DNA of 64,000 nucleotides from Rhopalosiphum padi. Its lineage: Eukaryota > Arthropoda > Insecta > Hemiptera > Aphididae. Shown here in pieces: positions 29,301 to 40,500 of this stretch. The stretch's first letter is position 1. The number at the start of each line of letters is the position of its first letter. The position numbers and the translations under genes were made by a program. Where the stretch lies: the NCBI RefSeq assembly GCF_020882245.1, contig NC_083597.1:34698652-34762651 (forward strand), written 5' to 3'. The notes beneath the pieces are model-generated. The model did no database searches. It worked only from the letters and a program-made list of their open reading frames with translations, and had not been told where the DNA came from.

Positions 29301-32300
29301 AATAACTATAGAATATAAAATTGTAATAGATATCACATTTTATATTATGTACAATAATAGTGAGTTTGCGAAAACACATAGTACAGACAATACAAATAAA
29401 TATAAAGGTGTGATAGTTTTATTGATTAATGATTTATGAACCATCATATACGTATTCAAGTTATTTTGACTATCGTTAGATATATTAAACCATAACGAAT
29501 CTGCTTCAACTGTTTTAATTTGTTTAACAGGTTTCACGATGTATACAACATGTGTCATATGGCTCGCATTCGTTCCGCTATACTTTGGAATTGGCAACCA
29601 TACTACACTAAGGATAACTACCATGTCAGTAACCATTAGCCTATCCGCTAGTGTAACTATAGTTTGCCTGTTCTCTCCAAAGGTACGTACTATACAATGA
29701 TATTAAATTATGTCCGTATAGACATTGATCATATCGTAATGTGATCTGCAGTAGAATTCCTGTGTAATTAACTTTGTTATGAGGCAAAGCGGAGTATTAT
29801 AGTAAATGTTCAATTTAACCTTTGAATTTGGTAAATTTGAAATAAAATAATGTGAACATTATTTTTTTAATTACAATGACCGGTCTATTTTAACGAGGTC
29901 GGTCCGAACAAAACCGAATAATGTGATACATTAATAAATTAAATTACAAATGTATATGTTATTATTATAACATTATGCACATTTAATAAAGCATAATTTC
30001 AATTTCAAATGCTCAAATAACAATCCCTAATACTAACAAGAAAAAAAAATTTAACGTGCAATTTTATGTAACAATAACATTAAAATAGTATTTGTTATTA
30101 TAACTTATAATTATAATAATGAGTTAATTAAAAATATTTATATGCTTATATCTTATTAAAATAGTTTAAAAGTATATGAATTAATTTTGGATAAATTAAA
30201 TGAAAATAATGAAAATTACGTTATATTATGGTAAAATATTAATAACTAATATTTATATATTAATATATAATTTATTTATTTATATGACTAAATTAGTTAA
30301 TTATATTTAAAAGAAGTGTTAATTATCTGCAATTATTACATTAAATATGAACCTATATTATATTAAACTCATAGGCAGCAGAGCTACAATAGCAATGACA
30401 TTATCAGTTTAACCATATTAATTTATCAATGATTCACATTGCCCATTGAAATCTGACAGTATCACAATAATGCGGTAAAATACGCGTGTAGACCATTACA
30501 CTGACTGCATTATTATAATGTAACTATATATTATTTCTGTTCGAATTAATTGAATGAATCTACTGTTCTCTAATTATACATGTTATAAATTATACAAACA
30601 TAATATTATTATATAATAGTATGAGCAAATTATGTGATTGATATTCTTAGTTTGCATATATAATTTCAAAATAGATTTGAAAATTGATATTGAAATCGTT
30701 TATCGCGACAGTTATCACATTATTTATTTGAAAAATATACGTTATTAATTTAAAACAAACTATAAAATCATAACAGTTTGTTTAACATCTTAAAAATTAA
30801 ACTATTTTTGAGGAACTTAGAGATAAACTCAAATTTGAATACCTACAGCGTAGTTTTAAAAATAAATTATATAATATCACAAAAGGCTTTCACTTAGTTT
30901 TCTTTGTTCGATGAAGACGAAACAATAAATTAATAATTTAAGTTTTGAATAGAAGTTAGACTACTTATCATTCTGGATTAATCAGTTTTCGAGATGAAGA
31001 CTACTATATCATTGCTTTCGACAAAACTTGCTCATACTCTAGGTGACTATTTTAGACTACACGTAGAACTATTATTCACCTTGTTTTAGTTGTACATAAT
31101 TTTGTGTCATCCGGAACGAAACGTGCGTCAAAGTATGATGCCAAATATGAAGTTAACGGGCACTAAAACATTTACAACATCGAATACGAATGCATTTTGT
31201 AACAATTCAACAAGACGGCGCAGCTCATTAGCTTATAAAGGTAAAGGTAACAATATATTATGTTAATTAAAAATAGTAAAATTTGAAATTAAAATATGAT
31301 AAATAATAACAAATATGTATTTATATTAAATACAAAAAAAATCCACAAAGGTCTTAAATATGATAGTATCATAAGCAACAACGACTACAATTATATAGTT
31401 ATTGTTATATTATTACTTATAGTTTCTTCTCGCCACTATCTAGGTGTGTTTTATTAACGATTAATTATTTCATTGTATTATTCGAAAAATTAAAATGGTC
31501 AATATTGAGGCGACGTGTTTTAAAACAGCTAAATTATTCACAGTGGAGCGTCAATTATCCGTACTAATTGGTAACAAGGTAGGTGCGAATAATCGAACAA
31601 TGACTAAATATATATTATTATGAAAGTAAATTTAAATGTTTTATATAATTATTTATATAATTAATGTACTGTATGTATGACGTGTAAGTATAATATGAAA
31701 AATAAATTTATATGTATTGTTAAAAGTACATACTATAATTTATTTATTTTAAAATTTAATAATATAAAATAAATATACATTTTTTTATCAAAAATTTCGT
31801 ACTAAAGATAATTGGCAGGTCGGATAATCGACGCTCCACTGTACTTACATTTATAAACGTTTATTATAATTTTATTTTTACATATTGATTTAAAAATTAA
31901 AAAAAAAATTGATTTAAAATTTTAGAATTTATAAATCATAGATACTTCTTTTTTTTTTAGTAAAATAAAATTAGACCAATTCTCAAAAAACAAAAAATAA
32001 AACCGTAGTTTTAACATTTTCTATAAATTATGTTTGATTGTTCAAATTTTTTTTCCGTGACACATCTTGTAATATTTCATTAAGCCATAGGTAAGTACGT
32101 ATATTAAAATATAAACTAACAAACTTCACTATAATTTATATTACTTAATTTTAAAAAACGTTTTCTGTTCTATAAAAATAAGCCGTTATACCATAATCAT
32201 TATACTTTTAATACTATATTATTTAAAACAAATAATGAGTTATGCAATTTTAGTAGCTACAATTCGAACCACGTGCTTACTAGACACTTATTACTATTGT

Positions 32301-35300
32301 TTATTGTTCATCATTATGTGAAATGGTTCGAATAATGTAACTGCAAACAGTGAGTGGTCGATCGCAAATGAGTTGGTCAGTACGAATGGCTTTAGCGGTA
32401 ACCGCGCTTAGGGGGTGGGTAGCAAATGTATTGTAGCTGATGAGATTACCTATTCAGACCATTCGAAACAGCATCCATCCATTCATGTCGTTTCACATCG
32501 GTCGGTTTTCGCGTATAACAGCGCGTTAATAGTATACACAATTTGAGCGAATATAATATATTGTTGGCTGAGGGGGTACACTAATGTCGAAAATAAGACG
32601 GAGACGAATTAGTATAAAATATTATATTGATGTAATGGTCGGACGCGTGTACATTTTTATTATAAAACATATTATATGGCGTACGTCAAAGTAATCACCG
32701 TAAAAAAAAATATGTTGACTCTGGTATATCTATTGCAGTTAAGCTACCATAAAATATCCTTAATGTCTGTAAACTTTAAATTAGTTTCCATGATTTAAAT
32801 TAGTTTATACAAGGACAGTTTGAAATTTTTATCCCTTGGCAAGAAAAAATATACAATTTAATATGAAACTCAATATTAGGTGGTTTTATAACGTAATCAT
32901 TAAATGTATTCATTTTCACATTTGGATAATCATAATATTATTTTATTAAGTATTTTAAAGTTACTCATTTATTTTTATTATTATATACCTAGAACTATAT
33001 TATGGAAACATAAATTTAATAGCATAACTAATTAACTAACAAAGTAATGACTTATATTTAAAAAAAAAAAAATACTTACAAAATTATCGATAAAGAAGTC
33101 AAATATCTATGTTAAAATTTTATGGGACATTAAAACATCTCAAACGTTTATGACAATATTCTTGACTCGTGGGTCGTGACATAAGGACCCATGATATTAT
33201 ATTATTGTTTCAAGGATTGATATTTTCTCCAGCTATGCATTTTATTTAAAAATATATAGCTATAAATAGTTTCATCAAACTAAATTTTTTATTTTCTAGT
33301 TTCTACCCTGGTATTTTCTTTTAATATAATGTATTATTATTTTATAAAAACAACATTTTTCTACATTAAACACATATTTTGTATAAACTTTAAAAAAACA
33401 AAACCAAAATGATAAAATATAAAATTTTTCAACGCAATATTGTTGCATTTAATAAATATTACAAACGATATAATCTATATAACTTCCCATCGTGGAGCTG
33501 TTACTACAGTAAAGGCGAAATAGTAACACAGGAAAGAGAACTAAGACCGAGCCAACGTACAAATAATAACTCAATCATTTCAAATGACATAATATTTACA
33601 AACGGAAAGATTGTAAACATAATATGAACATAATATTTTACGTCTATGCGTATTTTGTTGTCGTAAACTTTGGTTGGCGTGACAAATCTGATATGCCTTT
33701 ATTTAATTAAAGCGATTTATTTATACCCTACAGGGTAATATATTCATCTGGTGAACAACAATTTATGAAGCTCTTATTGTATCGGTACATTGTTCACTCG
33801 TGTTATGTTGTTTTTATTATTCTTTTTTTTTAATTGTGATATATTAATTAGCAAACAAAATTACACTGTTAAAACAATTATACTATCACCAACATTGGCC
33901 AAACGCCACTTGAATTACTCACTAGAACCGTTTAAATATATTTTACCATCAGTCCACCGTACTCTGCACACTTGCCACTTGGTATTTTTCGGGTTGTAAT
34001 TTTTCAATTTTTTTTATACTTATGCACAATGGAACGGTGGTTTTTTTTTAGATTTATATTATTCTAAAAACAATAAGCGCGTACGTAAAAAGGACAGTGA
34101 AAAAAAAAACACTTATCGATTTACAATGTAATAATTTTTCTTTTTTTTTTTATCACTACAACACTCGGGTGTCAAATAGCATTTAGGTAATATTATTGCG
34201 ATTTATGAGTTAATTAAAATTTGTTAGTGTTGGCGCTTTGAACGGTGTTATTAATTGCGTTAAACGTCAACATAAACAGCCTTGATTAAATAACGGCTCA
34301 AGTACGTATTCCGTGTCAGTATGAAAAACATATATAGATATGCAACCCGGCTTGCAGCACTCTTAAGTAAATAGTGATGCACTTTGGTGCATACTCGTTG
34401 TCTATATTTATCAACATACCACTTGTATCATATTTCCCAAATAGGTTTAAATAATGCAATAATATAGCAAATCCCACTTGTGATGGTTATTTAAATATTT
34501 CTCGAATCGTTAAGTCGAATTGCACGATATATAAATTGTTATACTTCAGCAAATTTCTATAGTACTACACTATTATACATATTTTTAAATTATAAATTAT
34601 AATACAATTGTAAACATTATAATAATTATAACTATATAACTTGATTATCATATCTACAAAAATAACGGTGATATAATAAACTGTTGTTATCTCCTCTGTC
34701 CAACCAGTATCAAAACTCTACTACTACACTATGAGATCTTTATCCTAATGGGCGACTATCGCAAGACTTCGATTTACACATACAAATATACAATCAATAC
34801 TAACTATATAACATTTTAATGGAAAAATAGTCATATTATAATAATTAATATTGAAATATATTTATATAAATATTATATTAATATAATAATATCTATCACG
34901 AGCACTGGGTACCAGTAATGCATTTTATTTGTTTACAATATTTTTATTCTAAAATATGCTCTTCGCTTTCTACTATTTAGGATAAGCTTTACAAAGCTCA
35001 TGTGTTATAGAATAGCTATAAATGCAGGAAAATATATTTTTAGTTAAAAGAGTGAACTCTTTATGAATTTAACTTTGGTCATAGGTGGTAGTAACTTTAA
35101 TTGCACATGTACAGATTTTTAATTATGACCTTTTTTCCAATATATATATATATTGTGATTTATAACATTATAATTTAAATATATTTGCACTTACACCTAC
35201 ACTTAACACTTTCACTGTATATTTTTATTACTGTATTGTTATACTCTTTAAATAAAATATTTTTTTATAAATGCACATTTTTGGTAAGTAATGTTTCTTT

Positions 35301-37398
35301 GAAGAATTCTCGATTTTTTTCTCTATTTCAAAGAAAAAATTATTATGTTTTTGTTTATTTCAACGTTATTAATTAATTATATTTAATAAATTCGATTTTC
35401 AGCTCAATTAAAAGAAATAAGTATTGCACAAGTTTAAATAATAATAAAAAAAAATCATTATAAACCTACTTAATTCTTAACTACAATAATAAAATAAATT
35501 TTATATCTTACTTGTTTTATCTTAATATTGTATACTCACACACTTGAATAACTACTGTATCTTGATATATTATTATGTTGTACTATATTGTATATAAGTA
35601 TAAAATACGCAAGAATCCAACACTGTTATGTAGCTAAATTGCCTACACAAGACGCCGTGTAATCATTCTTTATTTAAGTATTATTGAAATATATTATAAA
35701 AGTATGCGTGCACTATACATTATAATGTTAAGGGGTGGATATAAAGGAAAAAACAAGAGCCATTCCCTTTTTGGCTTAAGCCGGTTTTTTTTTAATTTAG
35801 CAATATTATACTTTAATCATTTTTATAAAATATAAGTCAATTCCGATGACGATTCGTCATCGAAGAATTACATTAAATTGAATATGTATTTAAAGATAAT
35901 TTAAATTGTTTTCCCGTTCAACAATGGCAATACATAAAATTACATATTTATGTATATATTTATGTATATATATATTATATAATGTTATCGAGTATTAATA
36001 TGGCTATGAATTATCACTCTTACATGCTTAATATTACATTGGATTTGGATATAAAATAAAACTAGCCAAATTTTTGAATCTCGATCCACGTTCTCCTAAC
36101 GCAACGAGTGATCATACCCGCCCCTATCAATTTAATTTATTACATTATATGACAGTTTTACAATCCATGAAGGCAGTTAAACATATTTCGACCATGACAC
36201 ATTTTATTCAATTTATGAAATTTAATTTATCGGTAAATCAAATTATATGTAATGACTAATGAGTAATAACACGTATTTTATATTATAATGTATATAATCC
36301 ATTCTATAATAATTACGCACAGAATGCATATCGATACGTCATATTAAACATTTTGTATAATATACCATACAAAATAACGTTGAAATGTTTAATTTATTAT
36401 ATTAATTATTTGTTTAGTCCTTTTTATAAACTCACTAGAACATTTATGAAAATTTAAAAAGAAACTTATTTATATATTTGAATTAAAATGATTATATGAT
36501 TACGACGTAAGTTATATTATAATGACAAAAGAAAAATTCGGTGAAGTTTAAATTATTTTAATGTATTTCATTTTATTAATTTAATTTAATTTCCATCTAC
36601 ATACGCACTACTATATAAACTATATATACTTACTATATAAACTTAAATCTTAACAAATATTAAATATTATTTTATGTCAAGCAATATTATCTAGAAAATT
36701 ATAGAAAAACCACATTATACTCTAAAATAAGATGATAATCAGAATTCTGGAAAATTTTTGTAGGTTACATTGCTATTTACATAATATAAATTTTACTTTT
36801 ATTAATGGATTTAGTCACATAATATAATTACCGTTCATTTGGTTAACCATATTTTTGACATTTTAAAACTTAAGATAAACGATTAATATATATTTTTTTT
36901 AAATATTTTGTTGTAAATTCGTTTTAAATGTATAGTTTAAATTTTAAAAACGCACGATAAAATATATCATATACAGTTATTATGAAATCGATATCTTATC
37001 AGGGTCGATTTTCAAATAAAATAACAGTTATTCGTTATTTTAAATTTAGTGTGAACTCTAAAAAAAAATCTACTCTAAACAAAATTTGGTTTTTTGTTTC
37101 GTGATTTGATTCTTAAAACGATATATCGACGTTGTTCACTCACCTAAAGAAAAATACCATTATTCCTAGACTGCAGCATACAGATCCGTGTATGGAACGT
37201 AAGATACTTTGGTCACTGATAACGCAAAACATATTAGTGGCCTACGCAGGTGACAAGGAGCCATTTGGTCCACAGCGCGAATGCAATAATTTCCATGTCA
37301 ACATTGAAAGCGATAACGTAGCAACCGAGTGGAAAACCACTTTGCGTAAAAGTTTCTCCCGCACGAGCCGTGCAACAGAGGCGACCCAATTACGTTAA
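7340..37398 (+). CDS. mGluR: Metabotropic glutamate receptor, 3' part of gene
   Basis: Class C G-protein-coupled receptor for glutamate at the plasma membrane; insect mGluR is a presynaptic, Gi/o-coupled group II-like receptor (family knowledge). The exon chain is 7340-7473, 9668-9993, 18495-18657, 20474-20687, 29531-29682, 31090-31240 and 37250-37398. Every junction keeps frame and the chain encodes about 428 residues. In order it gives the C-terminal edge of the ligand-binding domain, a complete nine-cysteine NCD3G linker, seven membrane helices, the family motifs TKTNRI, FNESKHIGFTMYTTC and SPKLY, and a Ser/Thr/Arg-rich tail. The N-terminal ligand-binding domain and signal peptide are outside the window. 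Residue patterns fit Drosophila mGluR (DmGluRA) better than the mangetout/DmXR paralogue. The tail exon is the least certain part. Confidence 0.93.
7474..9667 (+). other. mGluR: mGluR intron with GC donor
   Basis: Starts GCAAGA after CAG and ends TTTCTAG. The interior is AT-rich with no recognised exon or element; the short open frames at 7662 and 8470 look like chance. An (AT)n run lies near 9496-9513. Confidence 0.85.
9668..9993 (+). CDS. mGluR: mGluR exon: last linker cysteines, TM1, TM2
   Basis: Begins in phase 0 after TTTCTAG with IRSLTDETRCEVCSEG and supplies linker cysteines 7-9 (RCEVC and QRC). Then comes EIPEAF, TM1 (WAIGAMTLSVAG onward), the first intracellular loop IKHNHTPIVKAAGREVSY, and TM2 (VLLSGILLCYLITFVLVL). 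The extracellular KPTDIVCAVQR contains the cysteine at the top of TM3 that in this family pairs with the second extracellular loop. It ends CAAAG|GTAAGT, two bases into the Arg codon, which the next exon completes with A. The pattern TPIVKA-GRE-SYVLL is diagnostic of mGluRs. Open frames on the other strand and at 9784 are shadows. Confidence 0.97.
9994..18494 (+). other. mGluR: mGluR intron, about 8.5 kb
   Basis: GTAAGT donor and TTATGTTTTAG acceptor. Mostly featureless AT-rich DNA. A patch around 13610-14229 is rich in GATAC/GTATC words and may be a transposon remnant. No exon was recognised; the frame at 12946-13149 lacks family similarity and would not keep the receptor frame. Confidence 0.85.
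13610..14229. repeat. GATAC-rich block, possible DNA-transposon remnant
   Basis: The words GATAC and GTATC recur in clusters at both ends (around 13625-13695 and 14120-14210), including the perfect palindrome GATACAATTGTATC. The right edge reads ATACCCAACCTTA, whose reverse complement TAAGGTTGGGTAT resembles a transposon terminus. No convincing left end or target duplication was found, so the boundaries are approximate and the family is unassigned. Confidence 0.35.
18495..18657 (+). CDS. mGluR: mGluR exon: TM3, second intracellular loop, TM4 start
   Basis: Starts after TATGTTTTAG; its first base A completes the Arg codon from the previous exon. It then reads FGVGFCFTVVYAALL, TKTNRISRIFNAGRRTVK, RPKFISPKSQLVIC and TGLISIQ. 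That is TM3, the second intracellular loop with the near-invariant TKTNRI and RP-FISP-SQ motifs, and the beginning of TM4. It ends in phase 0 at CAA|GTATGT. The basic loop RRTVKRPK is in the G-protein-contacting region. There is no start codon in frame, so the exon is invisible to an ATG-based ORF search; only a shadow frame on the other strand is open here. Confidence 0.96.
19375..20051. mobile_element. Non-autonomous TIR transposon (MITE-like), 677 bp
   Basis: The left end AAGGGTGATTAGCCAAGCAT matches the reverse complement of the right end, AAGGGTGATTAAATAAGCAT, at 17 of 20 positions. The inside is AT-rich with no open transposase frame. Flanks are TATATAAC on the left and TATAGTTA on the right; only TATA is shared, so the target duplication is unresolved and the superfamily is unassigned. 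A similar terminus, AAAGGGTGATTCACGC, occurs alone at 61586-61601. Insertion in an intron should leave the receptor reading frame unaffected. Confidence 0.75.
20307..20332. repeat. (TG)13 microsatellite near a splice acceptor
   Basis: Perfect TG dinucleotide run inside an mGluR intron, about 140 bp upstream of the exon starting at 20474, followed by the inverted words GTGTGTT and CACACAC. Length polymorphism is expected. TG runs near acceptors can affect splicing in some genes (general knowledge); no such effect can be read here. Confidence 0.95.
20474..20687 (+). CDS. mGluR: mGluR exon: TM4, second extracellular loop, TM5
   Basis: Phase 0 after CGTTTCAG. It reads VLINGVWMLVSPPKAIHYYP (rest of TM4 and start of extracellular loop 2), SRESNILVCSSFINTS with the loop cysteine expected to pair with the TM3-top cysteine, then TM5 YVIAFGYPIVLIVVCTVYAV. 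The third intracellular loop is LTRNIPEAFNESKHI. It ends CACATCG|GTAAGT, leaving one base of the Gly codon for the next exon. The PEAFNESKHIGF segment across this junction is one of the strongest mGluR signatures. An overlapping frame starting at 20310 is a shadow. Confidence 0.97.
20688..29530 (+). other. mGluR: mGluR intron, about 8.8 kb
   Basis: GTAAGT donor and TTTAACAG acceptor. Mostly AT-rich with no recognised exon. A less AT-rich stretch near 22132-22460 looks like a repeat fragment. Minus-strand frames at 21367, 22798 and 26388 have no recognisable product and look like chance. Confidence 0.85.
22132..22460. repeat. Probable retroelement/SINE-like fragment
   Basis: Starts CTAGCTGACGCAACGGTCTA after an A-run, an opening reminiscent of the CTAGCTG...CGGC 3'-tail repeats common in insects. 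It includes unusually G-rich text (GGAGAAGGGGGTAGAAACG) against an AT-rich intron. Boundaries are approximate and no coding frame is preserved. The assignment rests on texture alone. Confidence 0.35.
29531..29682 (+). CDS. mGluR: mGluR exon: TM6 and TM7
   Basis: After TTTAACAG the bases GT complete a Gly codon, then FTMYTTCVIWLAFVPLYFG (TM6 with the conserved Trp), the short loop IGNHTTLRITT, and TM7 MSVTISLSASVTIVCLF ending SPK. It ends AAG|GTACGT in phase 0. Together with LY of the next exon it forms the class C PK-x-Y-type motif at the base of TM7. An overlapping minus-strand frame (29340-29636) is a shadow. Confidence 0.96.
29683..31089 (+). other. mGluR: mGluR intron, 1.4 kb
   Basis: GTACGT donor and CTTGTTTTAG acceptor. 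Plain AT-rich sequence; I see no element or exon in it. Confidence 0.88.
31090..31240 (+). CDS. mGluR: mGluR exon: proximal cytoplasmic tail
   Basis: Phase 0 after CCTTGTTTTAG. It starts LYIILCHPERNVRQSMMP, the membrane-proximal C-terminus typical of insect mGluR, where ERNVRQSMMP is strongly conserved. It then diverges into a Thr/Asn/Arg-rich tail (TGTKTFTTSNTNAF, STRRRSSLAYK), with RRRSS a plausible basophilic kinase site (inference). The end is placed at AAAG|GTAAAG, phase 1. A second donor lies 6 nt on at AAAG|GTAACA, and reading through gives a stop at 31264-31266 after nine more codons, so intron retention would yield a short tail. Confidence 0.9.
31541..31841. mobile_element. pogo/Tigger-type MITE, 301 bp
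   Basis: The left terminus CAGTGGAGCGTCAATTATCC and the reverse complement of the right terminus, CAGTGGAGCGTCGATTATCC, agree at 19 of 20 positions and share the next G. The form CAGT..(A/C)..TCGATTATCCG is characteristic of pogo/Tigger (Tc1-mariner superfamily) ends. The right flank is TA and the left CA, fitting a TA target duplication with one transition. The interior has no transposase frame. It lies within an mGluR intron. Confidence 0.82.
32260..32600. other. CpG-richer intronic patch, no readable gene
   Basis: This stretch is noticeably less AT-rich than its surroundings and holds CpG words (GCGGTAACCGCG palindromic, GGTCGGTTTTCGCG, GCGCGTT). No exon with good splice sites or a recognisable frame was found. 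It could be an intronic enhancer, an alternative promoter or an old insertion; nothing in the sequence decides. Confidence 0.3.
37250..37398 (+). CDS. mGluR: mGluR last exon: distal cytoplasmic tail
   Basis: After CCTACGCAG the bases GT complete a Gly codon from the 31090-31240 exon. It then reads DKEPFGPQRECNNFHVN, IESDNVATEWKTTLRKSF and SRTSRATEATQLR before TAA at 37396-37398. The composition is coding-like and much less AT-rich than the flanks, and the phase fits exactly. The hydrophilic K/R/S/T content suits a receptor tail. The same frame is open upstream, and CATACAG|AT at 37184 is also phase-compatible, which would add 22 residues. No clear homologue of this segment is known to me, so membership in the gene rests on phase, composition and position. 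Confidence 0.6.
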
Positions 37399-37510
37399 GC
37401 CCAATTCCCGGGGCAAGGGGGAATGAATTGTAAGGGACAAGTAAGGGGCGCACACCAAAAACGCGTAACCCAAACGGCTTGTTGTATAGTAATAAAAGGG
37501 GTTAAATAAA
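37399..37510 (+). terminator. mGluR: Probable mGluR 3'UTR with polyadenylation signals
   Basis: Two canonical AATAAA hexamers occur at 37491-37496 and 37505-37510, about 95-110 nt after the stop, in otherwise G/A-rich sequence. They would give a short 3'UTR for the 37250-37398 terminal exon. In AT-rich DNA the hexamer is common by chance, so the call depends on position. Confidence 0.5.
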
Positions 37511-40500
37511 GGGAAAAAAGCAACGGATGTGTTCATTGTCTCATAAATAACCACAGATGTAATAAATTACTGAAGGAAAAAACAAAACATTGAATTGATG
37601 GAATTGAAATAATTTAAACTGCTGAATACGGTACTTGTGAGTGGTTCTTTTTTATTTTTGATACTCAAATGCGTGTAGTAATCATGCAATGTCTGGTCTT
37701 GATAAAAGATCCTCTTATAGTGAATTAATTTATAAAATTAGAACCATATACATCCCTTTAACTACATTAAATAGTAGGAGAGTCATGTAACAGCTAGGCT
37801 TATGTTTTTACTTGTAAAAAACTATTAATTTATAGTATCATAATATTATACATTGCATATGATGTAGACAATCATTTGAAATGAGAATATATATTTTAGT
37901 TGTAAATTGTGTGTTTTAAATTATTAATTAAGCAAAAAAAAAAATTATTCTAAAAACTAACCATTTTACATACAACATATTACACTTCATAATAATGAAA
38001 TGTATATATTAAAACACATTAAAGTTTAATGGGTCAAGTTTTATTTTTGGGTGAGAAAAAAACTGAAATATAATAATTATATTATATTTTATGTTATTAA
38101 TATATTTTATCTTTACGATACTCAATTATAAAAGTGTATACATTTTCAAATTTTTGTTTTTGGTATAAAAAAATCAAATAATCTTAAAACAAATAACTTA
38201 AAATGTATGTTACTTAAGTCTTATATAGTTATTATTTTTAATAGTTATTACAAATATATATGTATTTTTTAAGCATTTTAATATGATATTTAATTATTAC
38301 CTATATCATAATCAATAATTTAATTATTTTGATTGGGAATTCTTTGTAATATGGTTCACTGATTTTTATTCACGAGGAATAAATGATTTTGTTCAATATT
38401 TTTTAATAGTACAGAATACATACAAAAATAGCGATATTATGGTCAATTTGAATATATGAATATTTAACAAGAAAGTTTATTTTAAAAACCCATAAATACA
38501 AATGATATCATATTATATTACTATTTACTTTTAATCATTCCAAGAAGATAATGTGAATTTCTAAAAACTGTTATTTATTGTCTATTGGCAGTCCAGTAAA
38601 AATATTATATATAGATAAAAAATATTTTATATTATATTTATATATTTTTGACTAATCTCGTTTATTATTTGGTCAAAAGAAAATGTATGCATCATAATGT
38701 AGCTATATTATATAACATATTATACAGCATCCCATTTTGAAGTGACTTGTCATGTTACGCTCACCTTTATTTATACGAGTATTGCATGTTATAACAATAA
38801 GTCCTAAAACTAAGATAAATTGTTGGGCTTAAATAACGAATCTGAGCCATAGTCCCGTCGTTTTATTACGGCTTTTGAAATCGTAAGTGTTTATAAAAAG
38901 GAATTACGAGTAAGCATTTTCAAAATTTCAAATCTAGTAAAATTTGAATATATAGTATGAATAAAAATAACCATGTATACAAATAATTAAAATTTTCATC
39001 TATAATATTTTTATGGTTCTATAAAAATTAAAATTCTTTATGATTTTTAATGATTTAAATAAGAATAACATAGTATTTTGATTTATCTTACTGTAAAAAA
39101 AAATTTAAACTTATAAATTTAATAATTTATTTTAAATATTCTTTTTTCAATTGATTTATACCATATTTCATGAAAAATATTAGAATACTACAAGAACTAC
39201 AGTACCTATCTATAAAGTATTTAAGATAAATAATAAGTCCGTCAAAATATTTTTTACACTAAAAAATATAAGTTCTTATTATCAAACACATTAACAACAA
39301 CTACAATAATATATAAGAAAAAATAAAAATGTAAACATAATTTAAAATTAGTGAAATAATAATTTTATATTTTAATATCTTACCTACCTATTGGTGAATA
39401 AAATATGTTTATATATATATATATATCATTGTATTTATAGGATAGATTTCACTCAAATCACTTGATTACAATTTGTTTTTACATTGTTGGAAGTTATTAA
39501 TAAGTATTACAAAATTTAATTTTGAATTACGCATTTTACTATGATTATCAAAACACATTATTGTTTGAAGTACGTGGAATTATATATATGCTTTACTTGT
39601 GAGAAGAACGTGCAAACTAAGTTAACTGAAGGGTTAATACGTAAATGTATATGGGCTATCAGTGGTGGTTTTCCCAGAGAGGCGAGAAAGACGATGGCGG
39701 CTCCAAGGAAAATATAATAAAATACGTGGTTAAAAATTTTTAATATACGAGTAGTTGGTGATTGCCGATTAGTTGTATTTGGTTTATAATTTAAATTTAA
39801 AATTAAAAAAAAATATATAGCAACAATTTATTTATGAAAGTGAAATCAATAAAGTATTAATATTTCAAATAACGGTTTACGGACTCAGGACTCGTATATA
39901 AAGAGGTACTAAAGAAACTACTAAACAGATATATTAGAATATCTACGTTAAATATAGCTACGTTAAAAGTTATTTATATATAACAAAGCATGTAAGGTAA
40001 AATGGAGTGTACCTAACATGTCTGACAGGCTAAGTGACGTTCTACAATTACCTCTCACGATGTTAATACTATTATAGTAAGCACAATATCTACAATTACA
40101 AACTTTGAAAACAATAAAAGCTGCGCATGCATTTTTAAAACAGTTATATCCAGAATTTAAAAAAAAAATTATTTTTAAATAATCCAAAGAAATATTGTGG
40201 AATTATGCGTCACTATGTCTAGTAAGGTACCAAGTTATCAACTCCTCAAAAATATGATACCAGAATTGATACTGAATTTTGGGAAAATATTTTTCCACGT
40301 AGTTCACTCATTAGAGTAAATTCCATTAAAACTATTGACTTTGGCTGAAGAAATAGAAATAATTGCATTTTAGGGGGGTTGTAGGGAGCGAGTTAATTAC
40401 TGCTATCGGCGTCCAACTTTGATTTTGATGTGTGTAAAATATTCAATTTGAATAATGACGTTACTTGTTCAAAAGTTGTAAGTCGACGCGAAACTATATC

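Larger units (their letters stand above)
31241..37249 (+). other. mGluR: mGluR intron, about 6 kb
   Basis: Begins with tandem donors (31241 and 31247) and ends CCTACGCAG. It contains the pogo-type element at 31541-31841 and a CpG-richer patch around 32260-32600 with no readable exon. The remaining sequence is AT-rich. Short frames at 33409, 33790, 35185 and 36074 are not recognised and look like chance. Confidence 0.7.

Noticed and set aside
29340..29636. 98-codon minus-strand frame
   Set aside because: Overlaps the TM6-TM7 exon, which reads as receptor on the plus strand; the minus frame has no recognisable product.
32320..32345. GGTTCGAAT, resembling a tRNA B box
   Set aside because: No A box or cloverleaf can be built around it.
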